DNA of 41,769 nt from Streptomyces diastatochromogenes (GTDB taxonomy: Bacteria > Actinomycetota > Actinomycetes > Streptomycetales > Streptomycetaceae). Both the position numbers and the translations under genes were made by a program. The stretch is taken from assembly GCA_001550305.1 (NCBI GenBank), contig LRTP01000417.1, forward strand, positions 1 through 41,769, written 5' to 3'. The notes beneath the pieces are model-generated. The model saw only the letters and a list, made by a program, of their open reading frames with translations, was not told the DNA's origin and ran no database searches. This document shows positions 1 to 7,363 of this stretch, piece after piece (position 1 is the first letter of the stretch; each line of letters starts with the position of its first letter).

Positions 1-19
1 GGGGGGGGGGGGGGGGGGG
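1..19. repeat. G homopolymer at the window edge
   Basis: Nineteen consecutive G residues, followed by short G runs broken by single T residues up to about position 36. On the minus strand this reads as proline codons inside the linker of a truncated response regulator. It looks like a contig end inside low-complexity DNA. Real sequence or a read artefact cannot be told apart here. Confidence 0.8.
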
Positions 20-459
20 TGGGGGGTGGGGGTGGTGAGGAATCGGGTGATGAGGGTGCGGGTGGCTTGGGGGGAGAGGAGGGTGTCGCCGGCGGCGACG
101 GTGCGGATGGCGTCCAGGAGGGCGTCCGCGCCCACGTCTTTGCCCAGGAAGCCGCTGGCTCCGGCGCGCAGGGCCTGGGCGACGTATTCGTCGATTTCGA
201 AGGTGGTGAGGATGAGGACACGGGTGGTGTCGAGGTCGGGGTCGGCGCAGATGGTGGCGGTGGCGGTGAGGCCGTCGGTGTGGGGCATGCGGATGTCCAT
301 GAGGACGATGTCGGGTTTGTGGATGCGGGCTAGGTCGACGGCTTCTTTGCCGTTGGTGGCTTCGTCGACGACTTCGAGGTCGGGGCAGGAGTCGATCAGG
401 ATGCGGAAGGTCGCCCGGAGCAGGGCCTGGTCGTCGGCAAGCAGCACGCTGATGGTCAT
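1..459 (-). CDS. NarL/FixJ-type response regulator, 3' end missing
   Basis: The receiver domain of a two-component regulator; 153 codons are open to the window edge. The acidic pair is Asp9-Asp10, the likely phospho-acceptor is Asp55 in LMDIRMP, and the conserved Thr (near 86) and Lys (near 108) are present. After the receiver (about residue 120) comes a Thr/Pro-rich linker that dissolves into a proline run, so the LuxR-type HTH domain expected next lies outside the window. The start overlaps the stop of the upstream histidine kinase in an ATGA, showing translational coupling and identifying the cognate pair. It is expected to be a cytoplasmic transcription factor activated by phosphorylation; its targets are unknown. 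Confidence 0.9.
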   Translation of the reverse strand, partial: MTISVLLADDQALLRATFRILIDSCPDLEVVDEATNGKEAVDLARIHKPDIVLMDIRMPHTDGLTATATICADPDLDTTRVLILTTFEIDEYVAQALRAGASGFLGKDVGADALLDAIRTVAAGDTLLSPQATRTLITRFLTTPTPHPPPPPP

Positions 460-1670
460 GGGGTGCGGTCCTCTTCCGGGGCGGGGGTGTACAGCGGCAG
501 ATCCGTGGTGACCTCGAAGCCGCCCCCGGCCCGGTGATCGGCCCTGAGCCGGCCGCCCACGGACAGGGCGCGCTCACGCATGCCGATGAGACCGAAACCG
601 TGGCCCGGGGCCGGAGCGGCGGTCACCGTGCTCGCTCCCTCGTCGGTGACCGTGATGGTCAGCCGGTTGTGGGAGTAGACGAGCCGCACGTGTGCGGTGT
701 CCGAGGCGGCGTGCTTGGTGACGTTGGTCAGCGCCTCCTGGATGATGCGGAAGGCGGTCAGGTCCACTCCCGGTGACAGCGGGCGCGCCGCGCCCGCGGT
801 GGTGACGTCGACCTTGAGCCCGGCGGTCGCGAACGCGGACGTGAGTTCCGGGAGCTGGTCCAGGCCCGGGGAGGGTTCCAGCGGCGCGTCGGGGTCGTTG
901 GTCTGGCGCAGCAGCCCGACGGTGGCCTTGAGTTCGCGCAGCGCCGACGCGGTGGTGCCGGCGAGGTCGTCGAGGATCCTCTGCACCTGCTGGGGGTGGG
1001 TGCGCTGGAGATGGGCGGCCGTCCCGGCCTGCGCGTTGGCCAGCGCGAGGTGGTGGGCGACGACGTCGTGCAGCTCCCGGGCGATGCGCATGCGCTCCTC
1101 GGCCACCCGGTGCCGCGCCTCCTCCTCACGGGTGCGCTCGGCGATCTCCGCGCGGGCGTGCACGGCCTCCAGGTAGTCGGCCCGCAGCCGGGTCGCGGTG
1201 CCCCAGGTGATGGGCACCAGCACCCAGAAGACGGGGCCGACCGTCGCGAGGACGAGGGACAGCGGATGGTGAGGGGAGTCGACGACCAGCGCGGTGGTGA
1301 CCAGCAGTGCGGCGGTGCCGGCCAGACCGATGCGCCCGGTCCTGCGGTCGGTGTGGACGGCCAGCCAGTACAGGGCGGCCATGAGCGGTGCCAGCAGCAG
1401 GGGAGTGACCAGATAGCCCAGGGCGTTGGCGGCGTTGGCGGCGGCCGCGGTCACCGCCACCACGGTGAGCGGGTACCTGCGGTGCCACAGCAGGGCCAGG
1501 GCACCGATGCCGCCCAGGAGAATGCCGGGCCACGGGGTGAGGTGCCGGCCGGTGGGTTCCGCGCTGGTCCAGGTGCTGCCGAGAGCGGCGGCGGCGAACA
1601 GCAGCAGAACGACCGTCACCCGCATGACGCGGGGATGGTCCTTGGCGAACCGCTGCCGGCTGGTGTTCAT
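456..1670 (-). CDS. NarL-family sensor histidine kinase
   Basis: A membrane sensor kinase of 404 residues. The first 155 residues hold about five or six hydrophobic segments with no sizeable extracellular loop, so the signal may be sensed in or at the membrane. A coiled region (165-190) leads into the HisKA_3 dimerisation domain, with phospho-accepting His201 in ELHDVVAHH. The HATPase domain follows, with its N-box near Asn316, G1 box near Asp343 and G2 box GHGFGLIGMRER (356-367). It is cotranscribed with and overlaps the response regulator downstream. The signal cannot be inferred. About 200 bp upstream are gene-free and probably hold the promoter. Confidence 0.92.
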   Translation of the reverse strand: MNTSRQRFAKDHPRVMRVTVVLLLFAAAALGSTWTSAEPTGRHLTPWPGILLGGIGALALLWHRRYPLTVVAVTAAAANAANALGYLVTPLLLAPLMAALYWLAVHTDRRTGRIGLAGTAALLVTTALVVDSPHHPLSLVLATVGPVFWVLVPITWGTATRLRADYLEAVHARAEIAERTREEEARHRVAEERMRIARELHDVVAHHLALANAQAGTAAHLQRTHPQQVQRILDDLAGTTASALRELKATVGLLRQTNDPDAPLEPSPGLDQLPELTSAFATAGLKVDVTTAGAARPLSPGVDLTAFRIIQEALTNVTKHAASDTAHVRLVYSHNRLTITVTDEGASTVTAAPAPGHGFGLIGMRERALSVGGRLRADHRAGGGFEVTTDLPLYTPAPEEDRTP

Positions 1671-1873
1671 CGGGAGGGTTTCCTGTCGGGTGCTGTGACC
1701 ATGGTGAACCTTCTCAGCTTGCCTGAGCAGGGGCGTCCCGTCGTCATGTGTCGGCCGACTCTCCCGGCTACTGAGAACGCAGTAGCAAACGACCGGTATG
1801 TCCTACCTGAGCATGACGAGCGGTCCGGCGTGCACGTCTGCCGCGCGCGGGGGACACGGGTGCCGGACAGGCT

Positions 1874-2473
1874 CTAGTCGTCGGTCACCAGGATGAGGTC
1901 GAGGAAACGGTTCAGCGGTTCGATGATGTCGAGGCGCTGGTTGAGCAGCCACTGCGCCTGCAGGCCGTTGAGTACCGCCTGGAAAAGGGTCGCCGCACTG
2001 TCCGGACCGAGGCCCTCCCGCAGCTTCCCCTCCGCCTCCAGCTCCCTCAGGCGCCGCGTGACATGGGTGCGGCTGCGCTCGTACCGCTCGACGAAGTAAC
2101 CGTGCGCGGGGTGGTCCGGCCGCGAGGCGGCCGCCGCCAGCTCCAGCCACAGACGCATCAGCTCGGGGGTCTTCTGGTGGCGCACCAGCAGAGTGCCGAG
2201 GTAGGGCGCGAGCGCTTCCAGGCTGTCGACCTCGGCCACGCCCTCCTCCCACTCCTCGGTGTCGCGCTGGGCGAGCACCTCGGCGAGCAGCTCGTCCTTG
2301 CTGCGGAAGTGGTGCAGGAGGCCGGCGTGGGTGATGCCGGCCCGCTCGGCGATGTCGCGGAGGGAGGCCCGGGCGTATCCGCGCTCGGCGAAGCTGTCGC
2401 GCGCCGCGCGCACGATCTCCGCTCGCCGGGCCGGTGTCTTCGCGTACGGGCCACGTGCCTTCCCCTGATCCAC
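1874..2473 (-). CDS. TetR-family transcriptional regulator
   Basis: A 199-residue TetR/AcrR repressor. The N-terminal HTH spans about residues 15-62 and contains SLRDIAERAGITHAGLLHHF, typical of the family. The C-terminal ligand domain ends in LQAQWLLNQRLDI, a pattern seen in BetI-like members. The start is GTG at 2471-2473, with no clear Shine-Dalgarno sequence, so the transcript could be leaderless. A strong inverted repeat lies about ten bases upstream (2482-2508) and is the obvious autoregulatory site. No adjacent enzyme or pump gene suggests a ligand. It is separate from the GAGAAT regulon described further right. Confidence 0.88.
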   Translation of the reverse strand: MDQGKARGPYAKTPARRAEIVRAARDSFAERGYARASLRDIAERAGITHAGLLHHFRSKDELLAEVLAQRDTEEWEEGVAEVDSLEALAPYLGTLLVRHQKTPELMRLWLELAAAASRPDHPAHGYFVERYERSRTHVTRRLRELEAEGKLREGLGPDSAATLFQAVLNGLQAQWLLNQRLDIIEPLNRFLDLILVTDD

Positions 2474-2481
2474 CAGCGCAT

Positions 2482-2508
2482 CGTAGCGCTGTGTGAGCGC
2501 TTGCTACG
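2482..2508. promoter_or_regulatory. Inverted-repeat operator candidate for the TetR at 1874-2473
   Basis: Outer arms GTAGC (2483-2487) and GCTAC (2503-2507) flank two copies of AGCGCT (2485-2490 and 2496-2501) separated by GTGTG. The site lies just upstream of the GTG start of the TetR gene, where a self-repressing TetR normally binds. Confidence 0.5.
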
Positions 2509-2545
2509 GGGACGGCATCAACCCGGTCCGCGCGGCAAGACTTCG

Positions 2546-2597
2546 GTGACGAACGCCAGTGACGAACTCCGGTCGCGAACTCCGGTCACGAACTCGG
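2546..2597. repeat. Four tandem imperfect 13-bp repeats
   Basis: Units begin at 2546, 2559, 2572 and 2585. The shared core is GT-S-R-CGAACTCCG with one to three changes per unit (GTGACGAACGCCA, GTGACGAACTCCG, GTCGCGAACTCCG, GTCACGAACTCGG). They lie in the gene-free interval between the divergent TetR and MarR genes. Regular direct repeats at this period could bind an oligomeric regulator; replication slippage is an alternative. Confidence 0.6.
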
Positions 2598-2694
2598 GAC
2601 GCGCACCTCCGGCGCCCGCTTCGGCGTCGGTGTGCTCTGCACGGTCCTTGTCCGCATCCGAGCGCGTCCGCGCCTTGCCCGGCGCACTCGATCG

Positions 2695-2724
2695 GAGGGG
2701 GCTCGGCCTGTGCCCGAGCCCCTC
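2695..2724. other. GC-rich hairpin upstream of the MarR promoter
   Basis: The arms GGGGCTCGG (2698-2706) and CCGAGCCCC (2714-2722) pair perfectly; two further pairs form outside a single bulged G. There is no U-tract. No gene ends just upstream on either strand, so it may insulate the MarR promoter or end an unseen short transcript. Confidence 0.4.
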
Positions 2725-2731
2725 TCAGAAC

Positions 2732-2767
2732 TTACTTGAGTCAGGCAAGCAGTGCTATCTTGGGTCC
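2732..2767 (+). promoter_or_regulatory. Promoter/operator region of the MarR gene
   Basis: TTACTT (2732-2737) and TATCTT (2756-2761) are separated by 18 bp and could be -35 and -10 elements; the -10 ends six bases before the ATG at 2768. CTTG (2735-2738) and CAAG (2746-2749) form a short inverted repeat between them, a plausible autoregulatory operator. There is no convincing ribosome binding site, so a leaderless transcript is likely. Confidence 0.45.
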
Positions 2768-3346
2768 ATGCCTACACCAGTGCCACAGGCGCCCGCCTCG
2801 TCCGACGTGGTCGAGATCGAGCGAGCCCTCAATCGCATCTCCTACCTGAACAGCCGGGTGCGGCAGCACGATCGCCTGATGGCCATGGCGGGACTGCGGC
2901 TGGACCGTGCCGCCGTGGCGCTGCTGCGGCAGATGGCCGACTCCGATCCCCTGCGCCCCGGTGAGCTGGCGGCCCGGTTGGGGGTGGAGGCGTCCCACGT
3001 CACCCGTCAGGCGCAGCAACTCCAGAAGGCGGGCTATGTGAGCCGCGCGCCGGACCCGGACGACCGGCGGGCCCAGCGCATCGAGCTGACGCCGGCCGGC
3101 CGGGACGCGATCGACCGGATCCGTGCGACGAGCTCGCGAGGCATGCAGATGGCGTTGGCGGAGTGGACACCGGCGGAGCTGCGGCGCCTCGCGACGCTGT
3201 TCCACGGGATGGTCGACGACTTCCTCGCGCATGCCACCGAGGACGAGGAGAGCGAGGGCCGGGCCGGGGTGGCCGGGCCCTCGGGTGGTGTGGGCGAGGT
3301 GCGGGACGGGGTGGCCGGGGGTGGAGGGGTGACGTGGTCGGAGTGA
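2768..3346 (+). CDS. MarR-family transcriptional regulator
   Basis: A winged-helix regulator of 192 residues; the reading frame is open much further upstream, but the ATG at 2768 fits the family length and the promoter. Helices around residues 55-100 carry LRPGELAARLGVEASHVTRQ as the recognition segment, and the wing contains DPDDRRAQRIELTPAGR. The last 35 residues are Gly/Val/Glu-rich and probably disordered, longer than the usual MarR end. It is likely a dimeric cytoplasmic repressor that binds a small aromatic or lipophilic ligand (family knowledge). No obvious target is adjacent apart from its own promoter. Confidence 0.88.
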   Translation: MPTPVPQAPASSDVVEIERALNRISYLNSRVRQHDRLMAMAGLRLDRAAVALLRQMADSDPLRPGELAARLGVEASHVTRQAQQLQKAGYVSRAPDPDDRRAQRIELTPAGRDAIDRIRATSSRGMQMALAEWTPAELRRLATLFHGMVDDFLAHATEDEESEGRAGVAGPSGGVGEVRDGVAGGGGVTWSE

Positions 3347-3598
3347 GGGTGCGGAGGTATCGCCCTTGAGGGGGAGGGGTGTGGTCGCCCGCGGAGGGGG
3401 CCCGTGCGAACTCCAGCCCTTGGGTGGGCGCGGCGTCGATGTGGTGAGCGCCTGGTGGTCCGTCCGCGCGACCCCGGCCGGTAGGTCGGCGGCCGTCATT
3501 CGGACGTTCTGACGCGCCGACCGGCGAGGTCGACCGTGTGAGGTCGTGACGTCGTGATGCTCCAGCTCCGCACGAATGGTCGTTCCAGGGACGGAAAC

Positions 3599-4288
3599 AT
3601 GAGTGAGAAGCGGTCGCCGGCTCGCGGCGACGGACCACACGTGCTGGTCGTCGTCGAGGACGCCGAGACCACCGAACTGCTCGCGACGACCATGGAGTTG
3701 GCGGGCTACCGGGTCACTACGGTGAGCACCGGCGCCGAGGCCATGGTGCGCCTCGTCGAGCACCGCTTCGACCTGGTCGTCCTCGACGTGACCCTGCCCG
3801 ATCTGCAGGGCCTCTCCCGCGGGAGCCGCTTCACGCCCGCCGATCGCCCCCCGGTGCTCTTCCTGACCACCTATCAGACCCTGGGTCGACTCGTCCCCGA
3901 ACTCGGTGCCGGCAGGGAGGACTACGTCACCAAGCCGTTCCGGATCGCCGAGGTCCTCGCGCGGGCCGAGGTGCTGCTGCGCGACCGGGGTCCCGAACGG
4001 GAAGGACCGTCCTACGGAGACCTGGTCCTGGACGACGACACCTGTCAGGCGTGGCGTGGCCAACGGGAGATCGACCTCACCCCCGCGGAATACCGGCTGT
4101 TGCGGCATCTGCTGGTCAACGCCGAGCGGGTGTTGTCCAAGGAACAGATCTGCCGTCATGTGTGGGGCGAGGGTCGCGCCGACAACGCGATCGAGAAGCT
4201 CGTCTCCCGTCTGCGCCACAAGGTGGACCGGGAAGGTCCCGTGCTGATCCACACCCGCAGGGGCTTCGGGTACTGGCTCGGCCACTGA
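3599..4288 (+). CDS. OmpR/PhoB-type response regulator (orphan)
   Basis: A 229-residue two-domain response regulator. I chose ATG 3599 over the upstream in-frame ATG at 3554 because GGGACGG precedes it and homologues start shortly before the receiver. The receiver has Glu20-Asp21, phospho-acceptor Asp63 in VVLDVTLPD, Thr90/Thr91 and Lys112 in VTKPF. The segment after Asp63 is unusual (QGLSRGSRFTPADRPPV), with an added loop before beta-4. The winged-helix DNA-binding domain occupies about 135-228 and ends GFGYWLGH. No histidine kinase adjoins it, so the partner must be elsewhere. Confidence 0.88.
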   Translation: MSEKRSPARGDGPHVLVVVEDAETTELLATTMELAGYRVTTVSTGAEAMVRLVEHRFDLVVLDVTLPDLQGLSRGSRFTPADRPPVLFLTTYQTLGRLVPELGAGREDYVTKPFRIAEVLARAEVLLRDRGPEREGPSYGDLVLDDDTCQAWRGQREIDLTPAEYRLLRHLLVNAERVLSKEQICRHVWGEGRADNAIEKLVSRLRHKVDREGPVLIHTRRGFGYWLGH

Positions 4289-4436
4289 CCTCGCCCGGGG
4301 TGGTGATCTGCGTCACGTCAGCTTGTGGTCAGGGAACTGACCGGAGCGTGTCAGTCCGGTCCGGTTGCATATGCGTACCGGCCTTTCCGCCGTTCTTCGT
4401 TCTCCGTCCCGACGGAGGCCCCCACCGAGGAGTGAC

Positions 4437-4607
4437 ATGGCTGCGCCCCTGGCAGGCGCCGTGCGCGAAGCGGCCCGCCTGATCGCCGGGTTCTCGACGT
4501 CCGCGGCTACGAGCGGCCGCCCCTGCGCGTCGGCCCCGGCACCGGTGGAGCCGCGTGACCCGAAGACGGTCACAAAGGTTCGCATGTGGGACGAGAGCAC
4601 ATCTTGA
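4437..4607 (+). CDS. Possible small protein, unrecognised
   Basis: A 56-codon frame beginning MAAPLAGAVREAARL. It is preceded by GAGGAG four bases before ATG, a good ribosome binding site, and its codons mostly end in G or C, though less strictly than neighbours. There is no transmembrane segment or known motif; the middle is rich in Ala, Ser and Pro. It could be a real small protein, a decayed gene or chance. No function is proposed. Confidence 0.25.
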   Translation: MAAPLAGAVREAARLIAGFSTSAATSGRPCASAPAPVEPRDPKTVTKVRMWDESTS

Positions 4608-4612
4608 CTCAT

Positions 4613-4626
4613 CGTCCACTTGGACG
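4613..4626. promoter_or_regulatory. Perfect palindrome upstream of the ferredoxin gene
   Basis: CGTCCACTTGGACG is a 14-bp perfect palindrome immediately downstream of TTGACT (4604-4609), which could be a -35 element. It is 132 bp before the ferredoxin start and could be an operator for the ferredoxin/reductase pair. It does not match the GAGAAT motif, so this pair may be controlled separately from the catabolic regulon. Confidence 0.4.
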
Positions 4627-4758
4627 GTTTCCCGTATGTGACCGAGCGCCGGGAGTGGATCGCGAAGATCACCCCGACGTGAGTTCTTTCCTTGCGAATG
4701 CGAATGCGAATGCGATCGCGGCCGCGCGCCGACCTGTACCGACCGAAAGGAAAAGATC

Positions 4759-4956
4759 ATGCGTGTGGAACTGGACGAACCGAAGTGCGTCGCGTCGGGG
4801 CAGTGCGTGATGGCCTCGCCGGAGGTGTTCGACCAGCGGGAGGACGACGGCGTCGCGATCCTGCTGGCGGAGGAGCCCGGCGCCGAACTGCTCGACGGCG
4901 TGCGCGAGGCCGTCGCGATCTGCCCGGCCGCGGCGATCCGGCTGGTCGAGAAGTGA
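4759..4956 (+). CDS. [3Fe-4S] ferredoxin
   Basis: A 65-residue one-cluster ferredoxin of the type that feeds actinobacterial P450s. Cluster ligands are Cys10, Cys16 and Cys55; the usual second cysteine of CxxCxxC is Ser13 (CVASGQC), the signature of a [3Fe-4S] cluster. The AAAGGAAAAG ribosome site is well placed. Its stop overlaps the start of the ferredoxin reductase, so electrons should pass NAD(P)H > reductase > this ferredoxin > an oxygenase. No P450 gene is adjacent; the one in this window (25800-27167) has its own ferredoxin, so this one may serve it as a second carrier or serve a P450 elsewhere. Confidence 0.92.
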   Translation: MRVELDEPKCVASGQCVMASPEVFDQREDDGVAILLAEEPGAELLDGVREAVAICPAAAIRLVEK

Positions 4957-6152
4957 GGCGGATCCTGGTCGTCGGCGCCTCGGCCGCCGGGCTCGCGGCG
5001 GCCGAGACGCTGCGCCGGGAGGGGTACGACGGCACGCTCACCCTCGTCGGTGAGGAGGTCCACCTGCCCTACGACCGTCCGCCGCTGTCCAAGCAGATCC
5101 TCTCCGGCGAGTGGAGCCCGGAACGGCTGCCGCTGCGCGCCCGTGCCGATCTCGACGCCCTCGACCTCGATCTGCGTCTGGGGCACGCCGCGACCGGCCT
5201 CGACCTCGCCGGGCGCGCGGTACTGCTGGCCGACGGGGCACGACTGCCGTACGACGGCCTGATCGTGGCGACCGGCGTACGGCCGCGCAGGCTGCCCGGC
5301 GAGGGGGACGCGCATGTGCTGCGCACCCTGGACGACGCGCTGGCCCTCAGGGACCGGCTGGGCCCCGGGCGGCGACTCATGGTCGTCGGTGCGGGGTTCC
5401 TCGGCGCGGAGGCCGCCGCGGTGGCGCGGGGGCTGGGCACGGAGGTCACGCTCCTCGAGCCGGCGCCGGTTCCGATGGCGCACGCGGTCGGTGAGCAGGT
5501 GGGACGGGTCCTGTCCGGGGCTCATCTGGACCACGGCGTGGACCTGCGCACCGGGGTAGGTGTGGCCGAGGTGTCCGACAGCGGCGTACGGCTCACGGAC
5601 GGGGAACTGGTCGCGGCCGACGAGGTGTTGGTGGCGATCGGTTCGCTGCCGAACACCGAGTGGCTGGAGGGCAGCGGTCTGAAGGTGGCGGACGGGCTCG
5701 TGTGCGACGAGTACAGCGCCGCCGCGCCGGGTGTGTACGGGGCCGGGGACGTGGCCCGCTGGCACAATCCGCTGTTCGGTACGTCGATGCGGATCGAGCA
5801 CCGGACCAACGCCGCCGAGCAGGGCATGGCCGCCGCCCGCAATCTGCTCCGTCCGGACGCGCGCAAGCCGTTCGCGCCGGTGCCGTACTTCTGGTCGGAC
5901 CAGTACGACATGAAGGTGCAGGCGTTCGGCCATCTGCGGGGACACGACGAAGTCGCCGTGGTGGAGGGCGAGTTGGCCGCACGTCGGTTCGTGGTCGCCT
6001 ACCGTACCGGTGACCGTCTGGTGGGGGCCCTGGCGATCGGCATGCCGCCCAAGGCGATCCGCGGCTGGCGCCAGGCCGTGGCCACCGGCGCGTCATGGCA
6101 CGAGGCCGTCGACACGCTGCCGCCCACCGGGGCCGCGGCCCGCCGGACGTAG
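4953..6152 (+). CDS. FAD-dependent ferredoxin reductase
   Basis: A 399-residue NAD(P)H:ferredoxin reductase of the putidaredoxin-reductase/BphA4 type. The start is GTG 4953, overlapping the ferredoxin stop (GTGA). The N-terminal FAD site is VVGASAAGLAAAE (6-18), the NAD(P)H site is MVVGAGFLGAEAA (about 142-154), and the second FAD motif is GVYGAGDVARW (near 260-270). The C-terminal domain begins near residue 310 (PYFWSDQYD), which contacts the flavin and ferredoxin in this family. It probably reduces the ferredoxin encoded just upstream and perhaps the P450-linked ferredoxin at 25593. Confidence 0.92.
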   Translation: MRRILVVGASAAGLAAAETLRREGYDGTLTLVGEEVHLPYDRPPLSKQILSGEWSPERLPLRARADLDALDLDLRLGHAATGLDLAGRAVLLADGARLPYDGLIVATGVRPRRLPGEGDAHVLRTLDDALALRDRLGPGRRLMVVGAGFLGAEAAAVARGLGTEVTLLEPAPVPMAHAVGEQVGRVLSGAHLDHGVDLRTGVGVAEVSDSGVRLTDGELVAADEVLVAIGSLPNTEWLEGSGLKVADGLVCDEYSAAAPGVYGAGDVARWHNPLFGTSMRIEHRTNAAEQGMAAARNLLRPDARKPFAPVPYFWSDQYDMKVQAFGHLRGHDEVAVVEGELAARRFVVAYRTGDRLVGALAIGMPPKAIRGWRQAVATGASWHEAVDTLPPTGAAARRT

Positions 6153-6212
6153 GACACGGCGCCGAAGATCCCGTAACGGCCCATGGCCGGCGTGCCGTTG
6201 CCGCTCGGCGGC

Positions 6213-7265
6213 TCACCCGAGCCGGGCCACGATGTGCGGAAGGTCGGCCGTCGAGCGGATCCCGGGGGACGCCTCGCACAGCACCGGTACGGCGTTGACG
6301 GCGCGGTTCGCCGTGTACGAGGGCGACATGGCGGCCATCCGGTCCAGGGGTACCGGGAAGCGCAGGTCGATGTCGAGCGGTGCGTCGCCGTCGACCGTGA
6401 TGTGCCAGCCGGTGGCGCGGACGTCCCAGGCGCGGTCGAGGTCGGTGGTGCAGTACCAGGTGGCCCGGAAGCGCAGCAACGGTCGGCCGCCGCGCAGTCC
6501 CGAGACCGTGATCCGCTGGGCGGCCACGGTGTTCGGCCGCAGGGTGCCCGCCGCGATGTGGACCGGGCGGGGCGCGGTCGCGACCTCCCCCTCGGCCTCC
6601 ACCGAGTCGAGCGGGATCGAGAGCGTGTCGGCGACCATGCGCAGCGACGGGCCGAAGCTGTCGCGCACCACGGACAGCCGGCGCGCGTCGTACTCGGCAG
6701 GGGGTTTGCCGAACCCCATCACGTCGAAGAGGAGTCCGGGGGAGTCGCGCTGGGAGAGATCGGCGAACTCCTCGATCGTCAGGCCGTCGAGCCGCCGTTG
6801 GATCGAGCTCAGGGCGAGGGGAAGCGCCTCCGTGATGAACCCCGGGCTGCTGCCGGTGCTGTGGATCGAGGACTTGCCGCTCTCGCACGCGGCCTCGACC
6901 CGCTCGCGCACCGCGGGGTCGAGGCTGGCTGCGCGATGGAACTCGCCGCGCGTCGTCACGACGTTCGCGCCCGAGGCCAGCAACCGGCACACCTCGTCCA
7001 TGTCGCAGGCGCGCGGCATGTAGAGGACACAGTCGGCGCCGAGCGCCACGATCTCGTCGATGTCGTGAGTGGCGATCACACCCGTCGGGCCCAGGCCGCA
7101 CAGCTCGCCCGCGTCACGTCCCGCCTTGTCCGGCGTGTGCGCGTACAGCCCCGCCAGCGTCAGGTCCGGATGTTCGAGGACCGCCCGCAGCGCGCGGGAG
7201 CCGATGTTGCCGCTGGCCCATTGGACGACCCGGAGTTGAGGCCTGGCGTCCGTCCGTACGGTCAT
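6213..7265 (-). CDS. DapB-like NAD(P)-binding reductase
   Basis: A 350-residue oxidoreductase with an N-terminal dihydrodipicolinate-reductase-like Rossmann domain (VVQWASGNIGSRAL, about 13-26) and a C-terminal domain resembling 2,4-diaminopentanoate dehydrogenase. Such proteins recur in actinobacterial lipid and steroid catabolic clusters without an assigned substrate. The frame is open to 7304, but ATG 7265 follows a GGGG ribosome site, and the operator at 7296-7310 would lie inside the longer version. It is transcribed alone on the minus strand, 98 bp after the TetR gene, apparently from its own promoter. It probably reduces a carbonyl or imine in the pathway (inference). Confidence 0.8.
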   Translation of the reverse strand: MTVRTDARPQLRVVQWASGNIGSRALRAVLEHPDLTLAGLYAHTPDKAGRDAGELCGLGPTGVIATHDIDEIVALGADCVLYMPRACDMDEVCRLLASGANVVTTRGEFHRAASLDPAVRERVEAACESGKSSIHSTGSSPGFITEALPLALSSIQRRLDGLTIEEFADLSQRDSPGLLFDVMGFGKPPAEYDARRLSVVRDSFGPSLRMVADTLSIPLDSVEAEGEVATAPRPVHIAAGTLRPNTVAAQRITVSGLRGGRPLLRFRATWYCTTDLDRAWDVRATGWHITVDGDAPLDIDLRFPVPLDRMAAMSPSYTANRAVNAVPVLCEASPGIRSTADLPHIVARLG

Positions 7266-7295
7266 GGGAACCCCCTGATCCTCCGGCACAGTGGT

Positions 7296-7310
7296 GAGAA
7301 CCATACTCTC
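7296..7310. promoter_or_regulatory. GAGAAT-N3-ATTCTC operator variant (two mismatches)
   Basis: GAGAACCATACTCTC differs by one base in each half from the shared motif. It lies 31 bp upstream of the DapB-like gene start. It is the weakest full-length member of the set, but position and symmetry agree with the others. Confidence 0.6.
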
Positions 7311-7363
7311 CGAAATGGAGAATGGAACTACCCGGCGAGAGGGTCAGGGGGACGGAACCCGTG

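Larger units (their letters stand above)
4289..4758. other. 470-bp gene-poor interval with several palindromes
   Basis: Between the OmpR-type regulator and the ferredoxin. It holds GGTCA-N6-TGACC (4327-4342), GCATATGC (4367-4374), CGTCCACTTGGACG (4613-4626) and a short GCGAAT-type direct repeat (about 4695-4713), all of which could bind regulators. One weak short reading frame (4437-4607) is listed separately. No RNA gene or strong terminator was recognised. Confidence 0.5.

Noticed and set aside
2741..4285. A 514-codon minus-strand frame opposite the MarR and OmpR-type genes
   Set aside because: It lies opposite two clear regulator genes, shows no domain, and has no ribosome site or promoter.
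6153..6212. A terminator between the ferredoxin reductase and the DapB-like gene
   Set aside because: Only a 5-bp stem with a 3-base loop (CGGCC-CAT-GGCCG) can be formed, too weak to call in this GC-rich DNA.
7311..7325. Another shared operator just upstream of 7310 (TCTCC...GGAGA)
   Set aside because: The arms point the other way (ATTCTC first, then GAGAGT), so it is not the same palindrome; the proper variant is at 7296-7310.
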